Of a DNA stretch of 21,408 bases, positions 1 through 6,623 are shown one piece after another; the stretch's first letter is position 1, and every line of letters begins with the position of its first letter. The stretch spans positions 1-21,408 of the forward strand of contig CAKOYD010000013.1 in the NCBI GenBank assembly GCA_934130545.1. The letters run 5' to 3'. Under the pieces are notes generated by a model, which saw only the letters and a list, made by a program, of their open reading frames with translations, searched no databases and was not told where the DNA came from. Made by a program: the position numbers and the translations under genes. The stretch comes from an uncultured Bacilli bacterium (lineage in GTDB: Bacteria; Bacillota_I; Bacilli_A; RF39; UBA660).

Positions 1-152
1 AAATAAAAATCAGTTTTAAATCTCGCAATAAAATTATTTAATAAATCTAAAAATTGTTCTTCGCTAGTTAGAAATCCCTTTTTTGTGTAATTATAAATAG
101 TGCTTTTTATACTTTTTGTTTTTTTATCGTTGAGTCTGCCTATAAAACAGTA
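1..152 (-). pseudogene. Fragment of an unidentified gene, running off the left edge
   Basis: One minus-strand frame is open from 152 to the window edge, after an in-frame TGA at 153-155. It reads like real protein, with mixed charged and hydrophobic residues (for example KKGFLTSEEQFLDLLNNFIA), and it has no ATG, GTG or TTG start before the homologous-looking part. I do not recognise the family. Because it lacks a start and abuts a truncated gene on the other strand, I read it as the 3' part of a gene whose 5' end was lost. The alternative is an open frame in AT-rich DNA with no coding role. Confidence 0.3.
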
Positions 153-464
153 TCATTACTAGGACAATCTAAACATCAAACTGTTCTTGCACTAGATTTT
201 GCATTAATTATAAATAATATTTATGTTGATAATTTTGATGATTCTTTTAAAGATGTTGAGTGGATACACGAAAATGCTTATAAATATGGGTTTATCTTAA
301 GTCATCTCAAAAGTAAAAAGGACATAACTGGTTTTTCCTATGAATATTGGCATTTAAGGTATATAGGCAAAGAAGTATCATATTATATGCACAATGAAAA
401 TATTTCTACTTTGGAAGAATATAAATTTAGGTTAGAAAATTTAATTACACCTCCAATAATATAA
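126..464 (+). pseudogene. N-terminally truncated VanY-type D-alanyl-D-alanine carboxypeptidase
   Basis: An open frame without a usable start ends at TAA 462-464. It carries the two signatures of the peptidase M15B/VanY family. The first is GQSKHQTVLALD near the beginning, which matches the zinc-binding SxHxxGxAxD motif except that the usual Gly is Val. The second is EYWHLRYIGKEVS near the end, which contains the last zinc-ligand His. Intact members cleave the terminal D-Ala from peptidoglycan stem peptides outside the membrane and also have a signal anchor and about 100 more N-terminal residues. All of that is missing here. Upstream of codon 126 the similarity stops, and a fragment on the other strand begins. 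The altered Gly supports decay. I infer a dead remnant left by recombination. The family call is firm; the pseudogene status rests on the missing start. Confidence 0.72.
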
Positions 465-518
465 TTTATATCTATGAAATTAATTTTATTTGTGTTATTA
501 TTATAATAGAGGTGTGAA

Positions 519-1310
519 ATGACAGAATACTGTGTTGATGGTAACTATTTTGAAAACTTACAATTACTTTCTTCTACAGGAAGAGAATCAAATGTATATT
601 TAGATTTATTTACATATAATATGCCGATGTGTATAAAAAAATATAAAAGTTCATTTTGGTATGATTGTTCAAATGATGAAGCTTTAAAGAAAATGTTTTT
701 ATTACAAGAAAAATTGGCAGGTTTTAAAAATATTTCCCCTAGTATTGTTTTTTATGATATTAATGAGTATAAAAGAGGTAATAAGAGGTTGCTTGCGATT
801 GGAATTCCCTATTTGCAAAATTATATATCTATTGATAAAATTGATGATATTAGTAGTAGGTTTATATGTATTAGAAATTTATTAATTCTATTAGAAAAAT
901 TTATATCATTGGGTATTTATCCAACTGATTTAAATAATTCGAACATTATGGTATCTTCTGATTTAAATGTCCAACTTATTGATTTAGATGGAAATCAATG
1001 TAAAGTTAATTCTAAAACTCCAGGTAAGTATTACCGACAAATATTTAATTCCATACGATATAGGATTCTTACCGATTTAATGGTAAATGATGAGGAATAT
1101 AATGCTGCTCATAAATATTCCTCTCTAAATGAAGGATTACGTGCTATTCTAAAGCAAAAGGGATTCAATGCTGATATTATCAATGTAGTATTAGAAAGCC
1201 AGGAAGAATCAAAATTGGATATATTATTAAAAGTATTAAATGAAATTGAACCATTTTATGTTGAGACTAAAGATAAATCTATTTTTAGAGATAGTAGAAA
1301 ACATTTATAA
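519..1310 (+). CDS. Protein-kinase-like protein
   Basis: The 263-residue product has the layout of a small protein-kinase fold. A glycine-poor nucleotide loop (STGRESNVY, residues 19-27) is followed by a Lys pair in CIKKY (40-41) in the place of the ATP-binding lysine. The catalytic loop is IYPTDLNNSNIMV (133-145), with Asp137 and Asn142 in the HxDLxxxN positions, and LIDLDG (153-158) stands for the DFG segment, with Asp155. The usual catalytic-loop His is Pro. There is no signal peptide or membrane segment, so it should be cytoplasmic. The start is ATG 519, with AGAGGTG just upstream. It stands alone, flanked by a VanY remnant and a structured RNA region. Its strand composition (T over A, G over C) is opposite to that of plus-strand genes to the right, suggesting acquisition or inversion. 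The substrate is unknown; an aminoglycoside-phosphotransferase-like small-molecule kinase is an alternative. Confidence 0.6.
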   Translation: MTEYCVDGNYFENLQLLSSTGRESNVYLDLFTYNMPMCIKKYKSSFWYDCSNDEALKKMFLLQEKLAGFKNISPSIVFYDINEYKRGNKRLLAIGIPYLQNYISIDKIDDISSRFICIRNLLILLEKFISLGIYPTDLNNSNIMVSSDLNVQLIDLDGNQCKVNSKTPGKYYRQIFNSIRYRILTDLMVNDEEYNAAHKYSSLNEGLRAILKQKGFNADIINVVLESQEESKLDILLKVLNEIEPFYVETKDKSIFRDSRKHL

Positions 1311-1357
1311 TAATTCTTGTGTTTATTTTAAAGATTCTATTAACACATCTATTTTTA

Positions 1358-1390
1358 GTTATTTTTGTTGTAATTGATAGCAAAAATAAT
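1358..1390. repeat. Inverted repeat after the kinase-like gene
   Basis: TTATTTTTG (1359-1367) and CAAAAATAA (1381-1389) form a 9-bp hairpin with a 13-nt loop, about 50 bases after the kinase-like gene. It is not followed by a clear T-run on the plus strand, so it may be a weak terminator, a 3' stabilising hairpin, or chance in AT-rich DNA. Confidence 0.35.
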
Positions 1391-1448
1391 ATATTATGGT
1401 TATCGGCATTAAAAAAAGTAAATTTGATGTAGGAAAAAATGAAAAGTA

Positions 1449-1457
1449 TGATATAAT
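1449..1457 (+). promoter_or_regulatory. Extended -10 promoter element upstream of the tRNA-like RNA
   Basis: TGATATAAT is a perfect extended -10 element (TG-N-TATAAT). It would place transcription start near 1464, about 30 bases before the acceptor-like AGGGGAT at 1496. No good -35 box lies at the standard distance; TTGATG is 22 bases upstream, which is too far. Extended -10 promoters can work without one. Confidence 0.55.
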
Positions 1458-1495
1458 ATGTAGTGTTCCAAAAAGTAGCAATTTTAAAATCGTTT

Positions 1496-1770
1496 AGGGG
1501 ATTAAAGTTATATAGGAGTGGAATGTTACCATTACCCTACAAGTTAGGTTTTGAGTTGTGCCATTTGTTAATTTTAAACAAATAATGATGTACCAAATGT
1601 GTGCCATTTGTTTCTAAATGTATCAAATTACGCCAATAAGTTGGATAATTTGAATTGTCTTGAAATCTTGTGAAAAGTCTTTATTTCAAAGGGTTTCAAA
1701 ATAATTCAAAGGATTTCAAAAAAATTCTCCAAAACCACTGTTGGGAGTTCGATTCTCTCATCCCCTGCCA
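1496..1770 (+). ncRNA. tRNA-like / tmRNA-like structured RNA of unknown type
   Basis: Both ends look like a tRNA. AGGGGAT (1496-1502) pairs perfectly over 7 bp with ATCCCCT (1760-1766), followed by G and an encoded CCA (1768-1770). Directly before it is a full T-arm: stem GGGAG/CTCTC (1743-1747/1755-1759) around the 7-nt loop TTCGATT, which fits the TTCRANY consensus. AGTGG (1517-1521) pairs with CCACT (1735-1739), placed like helix P2 of tmRNA. At 275 nt it is too long for a tRNA. The interior has at least three hairpins but none of the tmRNA hallmarks: no G3-U70 alanine identity pair, no GGNTTCGAC block and no recognisable tag frame. A promoter-like -10 lies upstream and a strong terminator downstream, so it is probably transcribed alone. 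It could be a divergent tmRNA, a tRNA or ssrA remnant used as an attachment site, or a new RNA. Confidence 0.5.
1660..1719 (+). repeat. Long hairpin with two alternative right arms
   Basis: The left arm TTGAAATCTTGTGAAA (1660-1675) can pair with TTTCAAAGGGTTTCAA (1684-1699) over 15 of 16 positions, counting G-U pairs. It can also pair with the near copy ATTCAAAGGATTTCAA (1704-1719) over 14 of 16. The two right arms are direct repeats spaced 20 nt apart, so only one can pair at a time. The element lies inside the tRNA-like RNA. Confidence 0.55.
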
Positions 1771-1808
1771 TTGAGATTAAGTCGAACCATGGTGTTCGTT
1801 AATATGAA

Positions 1809-1837
1809 ACTTGATACGAATAGTATCAAGTCTTTTT
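1809..1837 (+). terminator. Intrinsic terminator of the tRNA-like RNA
   Basis: ACTTGATAC (1809-1817) and GTATCAAGT (1823-1831) form a perfect 9-bp stem with a 5-nt loop, followed by C and five T. It separates the RNA from the next gene, whose ribosome binding site starts 12 bases after the T-run. Confidence 0.85.
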
Positions 1838-1862
1838 AATAAATTTTAGGAGGTTTTATACT

Positions 1863-2516
1863 ATGAAAGAACATGTAAAAAATTTTTTAAATACCAATTT
1901 AACAGAGACGGAATATTATTCATTGCCAAAAGAAAATCTTATAACATTGAAAGAATATTTATTACAATTAAAAGATAAAGATGATAATTTTCAAACAGCT
2001 ATTCAAGAACAATTTCAATCTATAAAGAAAAAATGTGTTTGGTTAAATACAATTAGTTTTGGTGGATTAATTCATAAAAACGGAAATTACGAGATAACTG
2101 CAATATATCTATATTCTAAAGATGGAATTGTTTTGATTGCTAATTACAATCATTCAAGTGATAGATATGAAGACTTAACAAAAAGCGTGCCAAAAGTATA
2201 TCTATTAAGCGAAAAAATAAGAAAGCATTTATCTAGGCAAAAAGATATTGATTTAATACAAGAAGAATTACGTGAAATTGAAAATATTGGTCGTAATATA
2301 TATAGTGATGTATTAAGACCAATTTCGTCTATTAGTAATAATTTTCGAATATCTTATACTCCACATTTCGGATTGAACATATATAACGAATATGATTTAA
2401 TTGCTAGCTATTTAAATTGTTCAAAAAAGAGTAAAGAAAAAGAATATTTGAAAGAAGAAGATTCTAAAGAAAAATTATTAAGAAGAATATTGGTTAAACC
2501 AAATAAAAATAATTAA
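1863..2516 (+). CDS. Unrecognised 217-residue protein
   Basis: I do not recognise this protein. The start is ATG 1863 behind a consensus ribosome binding site (AGGAGG, 9 bases upstream). The sequence is soluble-looking, with no signal peptide or membrane helix. An N-terminal helical region rich in Leu and Lys leads into a predicted beta segment (about residues 60-95, containing SFGGLIHKNGNYEITAIYLY), then a charged helical stretch (about 110-145) and a Lys/Glu-rich tail. It sits alone after the terminator of the tRNA-like RNA. Like the kinase-like gene, its plus strand is G- and T-rich compared with plus-strand genes further right, so it belongs to the same accessory block. No promoter could be assigned between the terminator and the start, so low-level readthrough from the RNA is possible. 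Confidence 0.7.
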   Translation: MKEHVKNFLNTNLTETEYYSLPKENLITLKEYLLQLKDKDDNFQTAIQEQFQSIKKKCVWLNTISFGGLIHKNGNYEITAIYLYSKDGIVLIANYNHSSDRYEDLTKSVPKVYLLSEKIRKHLSRQKDIDLIQEELREIENIGRNIYSDVLRPISSISNNFRISYTPHFGLNIYNEYDLIASYLNCSKKSKEKEYLKEEDSKEKLLRRILVKPNKNN

Positions 2517-2518
2517 AC

Positions 2519-2574
2519 AAATGGAAAGGTGTAAACACAAGAAATTGGAAATTGCCTTTAAAATCATGCCATTT
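2519..2574. repeat. Nested inverted repeats after the unrecognised gene
   Basis: AAATGG (2519-2524) pairs with CCATTT (2569-2574), and inside it AAAGG (2525-2529) pairs with CCTTT (2555-2559). This could fold as an interrupted 3' hairpin. No T-run follows, so it is not a clear terminator. The rest of the gap to 2642 holds only weak promoter-like sequence (TTCATT 2599-2604 and TATACT 2622-2627, 17 bases apart). Confidence 0.3.
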
Positions 2575-2642
2575 AAAAATTACACGGACTAGCAATAGTT
2601 CATTTTTTATTTATAAATAAATATACTTTACTAGGTGACAAC

Positions 2643-3293
2643 ATGAAAAAATATCTAATAATTATCTTTCTAGTAATATTACTGTCCACAATTACCTATC
2701 TAATAATTAAAAATAAAAGAAATAAATATAATATCAATCATAATGACAATAACATAACAATAAATTATCCATCTACAAACTATCTTAAAGTAAATACCAT
2801 AATAAAAGAATATTTAGACACTAATATTAACAACTTTAAAAATATTACCTTGGATAAAACAAAAACTACCTACTACCTAATAATCAATTATAAAAAATAT
2901 CACTATCAAAACTTAATCTCATATATCTTCTTCTCTGAATCATTTACTGGTGGAGCTCACCCTATTCACTTAATTAAATCTTTTATCTATAATATTGATA
3001 CCAATTCATTTATTACCATAAATACCTTAATTAAAAATAATCCAAGCATTCTAAAAGAACTATCAAATTATACATACAAAACATTATCAAACAAAAAAAT
3101 ATTTCAAAACCAAGTAGTAAACAATATGTTAAAAGAAGGAACACTTCCCGAAGCAGACAATTTTAAAAACATCTTATTTACTGATGAAGGATTAATAATC
3201 TATTTTGAAAGATATCAAATTGCACCCTACTACTATGGCGACTATAACATAACAGTTCCATATAAAGATCTCAAACTTAAAAAAGTAAATTAA
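2643..3293 (+). CDS. Membrane-anchored DUF3298/RsiV-like extracytoplasmic protein
   Basis: An N-terminal membrane helix (about residues 4-22, no lipobox Cys) anchors an outside domain. The domain matches the DUF4163/DUF3298 arrangement found in the anti-sigma factor RsiV and related envelope proteins. Residues 39-90 form the DUF4163-like start. FTGGAHPIHL (101-110) is the family's GGAHP motif, and YFERYQIAPYYYGD (187-200) followed by ITVPYKDL is the characteristic end. RsiV binds lysozyme, but it needs a cytoplasmic sigma-binding domain. This protein has almost nothing inside the membrane and no sigma factor beside it, so I do not call it an anti-sigma factor. It is convergent with the next gene, the two ends overlapping by 4 bp. 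From here rightward, plus-strand genes are C- and A-rich. Confidence 0.75.
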   Translation: MKKYLIIIFLVILLSTITYLIIKNKRNKYNINHNDNNITINYPSTNYLKVNTIIKEYLDTNINNFKNITLDKTKTTYYLIINYKKYHYQNLISYIFFSESFTGGAHPIHLIKSFIYNIDTNSFITINTLIKNNPSILKELSNYTYKTLSNKKIFQNQVVNNMLKEGTLPEADNFKNILFTDEGLIIYFERYQIAPYYYGDYNITVPYKDLKLKKVN

Positions 3294-4129
3294 TCTCTAC
3301 TTACTTTATCATAATCATCTAAGAAGCTATATTTAATACCATCTTTTTTATAACCTAAAACAGTATTTAAATTAATATTATTAATACTATTAAAAATATT
3401 ATTATCAATATTAGGATTTACTTCTTTAAGAGAGGCTATTAACTGCTTAATTTCTTTTCTCTTACTAATATTCTCCTTTTCAATATCACTAGTTAACTCC
3501 GTAAACTTACAAGCACAATTAAGAAATTCTAAATTATTATAATCTCTCCATGCCAAAACATCATTTTCATGTACTAAATATAATGGTCTAATTAATTCCA
3601 ATCCAGGAAAATTTTCACTATGCAATTTAGGTAACATCGTTTTAATTTCTGAACCATAAAACATTGAAAGTAATGTTGTTTCAATAACATCATTAAAATG
3701 ATGCCCTAAACTAATTTTATTACATCCTAACTCTTGTGCTTTGCTATATAAGTATCCTCTTCTCATTCTAGCACATAAATAACAAGGACTATCTCCTACA
3801 CTAGATACTACATCAAAAATATTACTCTCAAAAATTGTAATAGGTATATTTAATTTTTTAGCATTTTCTATAATATATTCTCTATTTTTCTTATTATATC
3901 CAGGATCCATAACAACATATTTAGCCTCAAATTTAACATCACTATGACGTTCTAATTCCTGTATACATTTAGCCATCAAAAAAGAATCCTTACCACCAGA
4001 CATACACACCATTATTTTATCATTTTCATTAATTAGTTGATACTCTTTAACAGCCTTAACAAACTTACTCCAAATTTCCTTACGAAATCTCTTAATAATA
4101 CTTCTTTCTATTTCTTTATATTGTTCCAT
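3290..4129 (-). CDS. TtcA-like tRNA cytidine thiolase (PP-loop ATPase)
   Basis: It resembles TtcA, which adds sulfur to C32 of certain tRNAs using ATP and an iron-sulfur cluster. The PP-loop SGGKDS (residues 44-49) binds ATP. CYLCARMRRG (116-125) supplies the CxxC pair, Cys205 and Cys207 (NCACKF) are candidates for the third cluster ligand, and GHHFNDVIETTLLSMFYGS (142-160) is the conserved helix of the TtcA/TilS group. The family's usual length is about 280-310, so it is full size. TilS, which makes lysidine, lacks the CxxC and is longer, so it is less likely. The start ATG 4129 follows GGAGGT. The gene lies downstream of two tandem paralogues on the same strand, but a hairpin separates them, so it may be only partly co-transcribed. 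Confidence 0.85.
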   Translation of the reverse strand: MEQYKEIERSIIKRFRKEIWSKFVKAVKEYQLINENDKIMVCMSGGKDSFLMAKCIQELERHSDVKFEAKYVVMDPGYNKKNREYIIENAKKLNIPITIFESNIFDVVSSVGDSPCYLCARMRRGYLYSKAQELGCNKISLGHHFNDVIETTLLSMFYGSEIKTMLPKLHSENFPGLELIRPLYLVHENDVLAWRDYNNLEFLNCACKFTELTSDIEKENISKRKEIKQLIASLKEVNPNIDNNIFNSINNINLNTVLGYKKDGIKYSFLDDYDKVSRD

Positions 4130-4140
4130 AATATACCTCC

Positions 4141-4180
4141 AAATAAATAAAGAGTAGATAATGCTATCTACCCTCTTTTA
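4141..4180 (-). terminator. Hairpin between the paralogue and the TtcA-like gene
   Basis: A roughly 12-bp stem (4149-4160 with 4165-4176, containing GTAGATA/TATCTAC and G-U pairs) with the 4-nt loop GCAT covers the end of the upstream gene. The following minus-strand sequence is T-rich (TTATTTATTT) rather than a pure T-run, so termination may be partial. On the plus strand CTCTTTT follows, so it could also stop readthrough from the left. Confidence 0.6.
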
Positions 4181-4746
4181 CGTGTTTTTTTCTTATCTAA
4201 GCCACGAAGAAAGTATTCTCTTTGCTTCATATCCTCATTAGCAGCAATTCTTACCTGTTTAATAACCATTTGATTAATATTATTTCTAATATAACCATTT
4301 ATATCTACTAATCCCTGGCACTTACTTAATTCTTGATAATCACTAAAAATTTTCTCTAAAGCCAACAATACTCTTATTTTAGTAAAATTAAACTCTTTAG
4401 AATTTAATTCTTCAACAAGTGCATTATAATAATTTACTTTATCATCAAAAAACTTAAAACTTCTATCTACACTATCATCAGGATACTTAAATTCACCAAA
4501 CACACCAAAAAATCTATTAATATATCTAATCATAACTTTCATAACATCAGTAATTTTATTTTCATCTATATCTTTATTCTCTGGATATATTTTAGATACT
4601 CTTAATATCTCATAAGCTTCTTCATTTGACATGCTATCAACAGACTTACTTAACATTTCAAATAAATTTTTAGCCTTAGTATTATATACTTTATGTCCTC
4701 TAATATGACTTAAAATAATTTCTCTCTCTTTATCACTTATATTCAT
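4168..4746 (-). CDS. Unrecognised protein, paralogue of the upstream gene
   Basis: This is a 192-residue, probably all-helical cytoplasmic protein that I cannot assign to a family. I chose ATG 4746 because AGGAGG lies 7 bases upstream; a TTG at 4752 is too close to that site. It resembles the product of the gene just upstream (5387-4758). Both begin with a short helix, then SNEEAYEIL in one and TYEDTKKLLELG in the other. Both continue with KVMIRYINRFFG against KVIAEYVAIYF, then YYNALVEELNSK against YYGNLIEELSTK. The C-terminus is basic (DKKKTRKRG), suggesting possible nucleic-acid contact. The genes are separated by about 11 bases and are surely co-transcribed. Confidence 0.75.
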   Translation of the reverse strand: MNISDKEREIILSHIRGHKVYNTKAKNLFEMLSKSVDSMSNEEAYEILRVSKIYPENKDIDENKITDVMKVMIRYINRFFGVFGEFKYPDDSVDRSFKFFDDKVNYYNALVEELNSKEFNFTKIRVLLALEKIFSDYQELSKCQGLVDINGYIRNNINQMVIKQVRIAANEDMKQREYFLRGLDKKKTRKRG

Positions 4747-4757
4747 AACCAAACCTC

Positions 4758-5387
4758 CTATTGCATATGATTATCACTAATATAATGTGGATCAAATATT
4801 TTAATACCAAAAGTTTTCTTTAAGCAATAACTTTTTCCACTTGCAATATCTAAGCCACGTTTCTTATCTACTAAAGCATTATATAAACCATCATACTTAC
4901 TTCTTAATAAATCATTAGCATTCTCAATTAAATAAATATTAAGATTATTAAGTAAACTTAAGTTTAAAAATTCTGGATATTTTTCAGAAACATCTTTACT
5001 AACAGAATTAACAATTATAGAACTAACACTATTCTTAGTACTTAACTCTTCAATTAAATTACCATAATACTCAATTTTAGCACAAAGATAATTATAATAA
5101 TTCCCACCAAAATCAGCCATATCTTTTTTATAAGCATAAAGATTACATGCTCTAAAATATATAGCAACATATTCTGCTATCACTTTAAATGCATCTTTAA
5201 AACTATCTCCATTAATTTCAAATCCATATTTAGTACCAAGTTCTAATAATTTTTTAGTGTCTTCATAAGTCATATTATCTACTATTTCAGCGTAATATCT
5301 TCCTAATGAGCCAGTACTTCTGCTAAGTCTTGCTGAATACATATTTATTATTTTATTTTTTTCTTCTACAGACATTATATTTTCCAT
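4758..5387 (-). CDS. Unrecognised protein, paralogue of the downstream gene
   Basis: A 209-residue protein, predicted to be helical and cytoplasmic, with no family I recognise. The start is set to ATG 5387, behind GAGGGGGAA. An upstream TTG at 5405 would fall almost at the predicted transcription start. A second in-frame ATG at 5375 is possible. It shares the domain order of its downstream neighbour: an N-terminal helix, a central KVIAEYVAIYF helix and a YYGNLIEELSTK helix. It has no membrane segments. The C-terminal tail (about residues 165-209) differs from the paralogue and contains CLKKTFGIKIFDPHY. Its own near-consensus promoter (5417-5445) drives the pair. Confidence 0.75.
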   Translation of the reverse strand: MENIMSVEEKNKIINMYSARLSRSTGSLGRYYAEIVDNMTYEDTKKLLELGTKYGFEINGDSFKDAFKVIAEYVAIYFRACNLYAYKKDMADFGGNYYNYLCAKIEYYGNLIEELSTKNSVSSIIVNSVSKDVSEKYPEFLNLSLLNNLNIYLIENANDLLRSKYDGLYNALVDKKRGLDIASGKSYCLKKTFGIKIFDPHYISDNHMQ

Positions 5388-5416
5388 TATAAAATTCCCC
5401 CTCAAATGTAAGGCAT

Positions 5417-5445
5417 ATTCTATAACAAAAACATTAGTTTGTCAA
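5417..5445 (-). promoter_or_regulatory. Sigma-A-type promoter of the paralogue pair
   Basis: On the minus strand, TTGACA (5440-5445) is a perfect -35 and TAGAAT (5417-5422) a one-mismatch -10, with a 17-base spacer. Transcription would start near 5410, giving a leader of about 25 bases. It lies just after the CCA-adding enzyme gene, so the pair can be expressed apart from it. Confidence 0.8.
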
Positions 5446-5452
5446 TATAAAT

Positions 5453-6541
5453 TTACAAATATTTATCTTTTATATAGTTTTTTATACTATCATAGTCATT
5501 ATTTAACCTATTATTTACTATATTTTCTTCAATATCACCAATAATATCTTTGATATAACTACCAGGTTCTTTACCTAAAATATTGGCTATCTCTAAAGGT
5601 TTTATCTTTATATCAGTTCGACTATATATAGCTAAATTATGATATATCTTATTTATATCTTTTAAATCAAAATCTAATATATCTCCAACAATAGTAGATA
5701 TATATAACCCGTATTTATAAATAGTATAATTATTAATACCTTTCTCTAACATAAGTCTAATCTTTTTCATTTGTTCTCGTTCTAATTTAGTAAAAGGATA
5801 TATATCATCAACATTAAGCTGACTCCAAATACCAATAATATTATCACACATAACAATACTATTTAAATTATTTAAGTCTAGATATTTATCTAACTTTAAA
5901 CTAATAAGTAAATCTCTTCCAACATTCTTATTAACTGAAGCAAATAACTTATCTAATTCCGACTTTTTTCTATTAACTGATAACTTTCTAAGTAAATAAC
6001 CATATTTCCTTAAATAGTGTTTAGTCTTATCATCAATTCTAAATCCTAAATTACTAGCAAATCTAATTGATCTAAGTATTCTTAAACTATCTTCCTTTAT
6101 CTTATATCTAGGGCTCCCAACTGTTTTAATAACCTTATTATCCAAGTCTTCCATTGCACCCAATAAATCTATAATATTACCATTACTATCCATACATAAA
6201 GTATTAATTGTAAAATCTCTTCTAAGTAAATCTTTCTTTAAATCATTAATATACTTTATCTTAACAGGCTTTCTATTATTCTCATACTTTATCTCTTTTC
6301 TAAAAGTAGTAATATCATATTTGTATTTTTTATATACAATTTTAACCGATCCATAATTAATATCACTAGTAAAAACTGTATCAAATAATTTAATAATCTC
6401 ATAAGGCTTAGCATTCGTACATATATCTATATCACAAGACTCTATATTTAAACAAAAATCTCTAACATAACCTCCTACTATATATGCTAAATAACCATTA
6501 TCTTCAAATATTTTCAATACTTCTAAGGCTCTTTTATACAT
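5453..6541 (-). CDS. cca: CCA-adding tRNA nucleotidyltransferase
   Basis: A class II nucleotidyltransferase that adds or repairs the 3' CCA end of tRNAs without a template. The head domain shows VGGYVRD (residues 22-28) and DIDICTNA (37-44), whose Asp37 and Asp39 bind the catalytic metals. RRDFTINTLCMD (107-118) is the conserved RRDFTIN motif, and EDSLRILRSIRFASNLGF (150-167) is the neck segment that helps choose the incoming nucleotide. At 362 residues it is somewhat shorter than typical bacterial enzymes (about 400), mostly in the weakly conserved C-terminal RNA-binding part. No HD domain is seen. Poly(A) polymerase I shares the head domain, but its neck and basic C-terminus differ. The start ATG 6541 is preceded by AGGAGGTAAT. 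No other gene seems to share its transcript upstream. Confidence 0.88.
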   Translation of the reverse strand: MYKRALEVLKIFEDNGYLAYIVGGYVRDFCLNIESCDIDICTNAKPYEIIKLFDTVFTSDINYGSVKIVYKKYKYDITTFRKEIKYENNRKPVKIKYINDLKKDLLRRDFTINTLCMDSNGNIIDLLGAMEDLDNKVIKTVGSPRYKIKEDSLRILRSIRFASNLGFRIDDKTKHYLRKYGYLLRKLSVNRKKSELDKLFASVNKNVGRDLLISLKLDKYLDLNNLNSIVMCDNIIGIWSQLNVDDIYPFTKLEREQMKKIRLMLEKGINNYTIYKYGLYISTIVGDILDFDLKDINKIYHNLAIYSRTDIKIKPLEIANILGKEPGSYIKDIIGDIEENIVNNRLNNDYDSIKNYIKDKYL

Positions 6542-6623
6542 ATTACCTCCTAAAATAAGTATATCATAATATCGTATAAATTATCTATAATTAACCAAAA
6601 AAAAATAAAATATATTTCATATG

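Noticed and set aside
1496..1770. A tRNA gene interrupted by a group I intron
   Set aside because: The 5' part has no D-arm consensus, and none of the group I core motifs are visible between the two acceptor strands.
2546..2556. GGAAATTGCC, identical to the 3' end of the 5S rRNA at the window's right end
   Set aside because: Only ten bases match, with nothing similar on either side, so it is most likely chance.
1559..2574. Several copies of TGCCATT (1559, 1602, 1766, 2567), which might be repeated CCA ends or attachment sites
   Set aside because: The shared core is seven bases in AT-rich DNA and the flanks differ; not enough for direct repeats of an integration event.
2643..3293. Anti-sigma factor RsiV
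   Set aside because: The DUF3298 domain matches, but the cytoplasmic sigma-binding part and an adjacent sigma factor gene are both missing.
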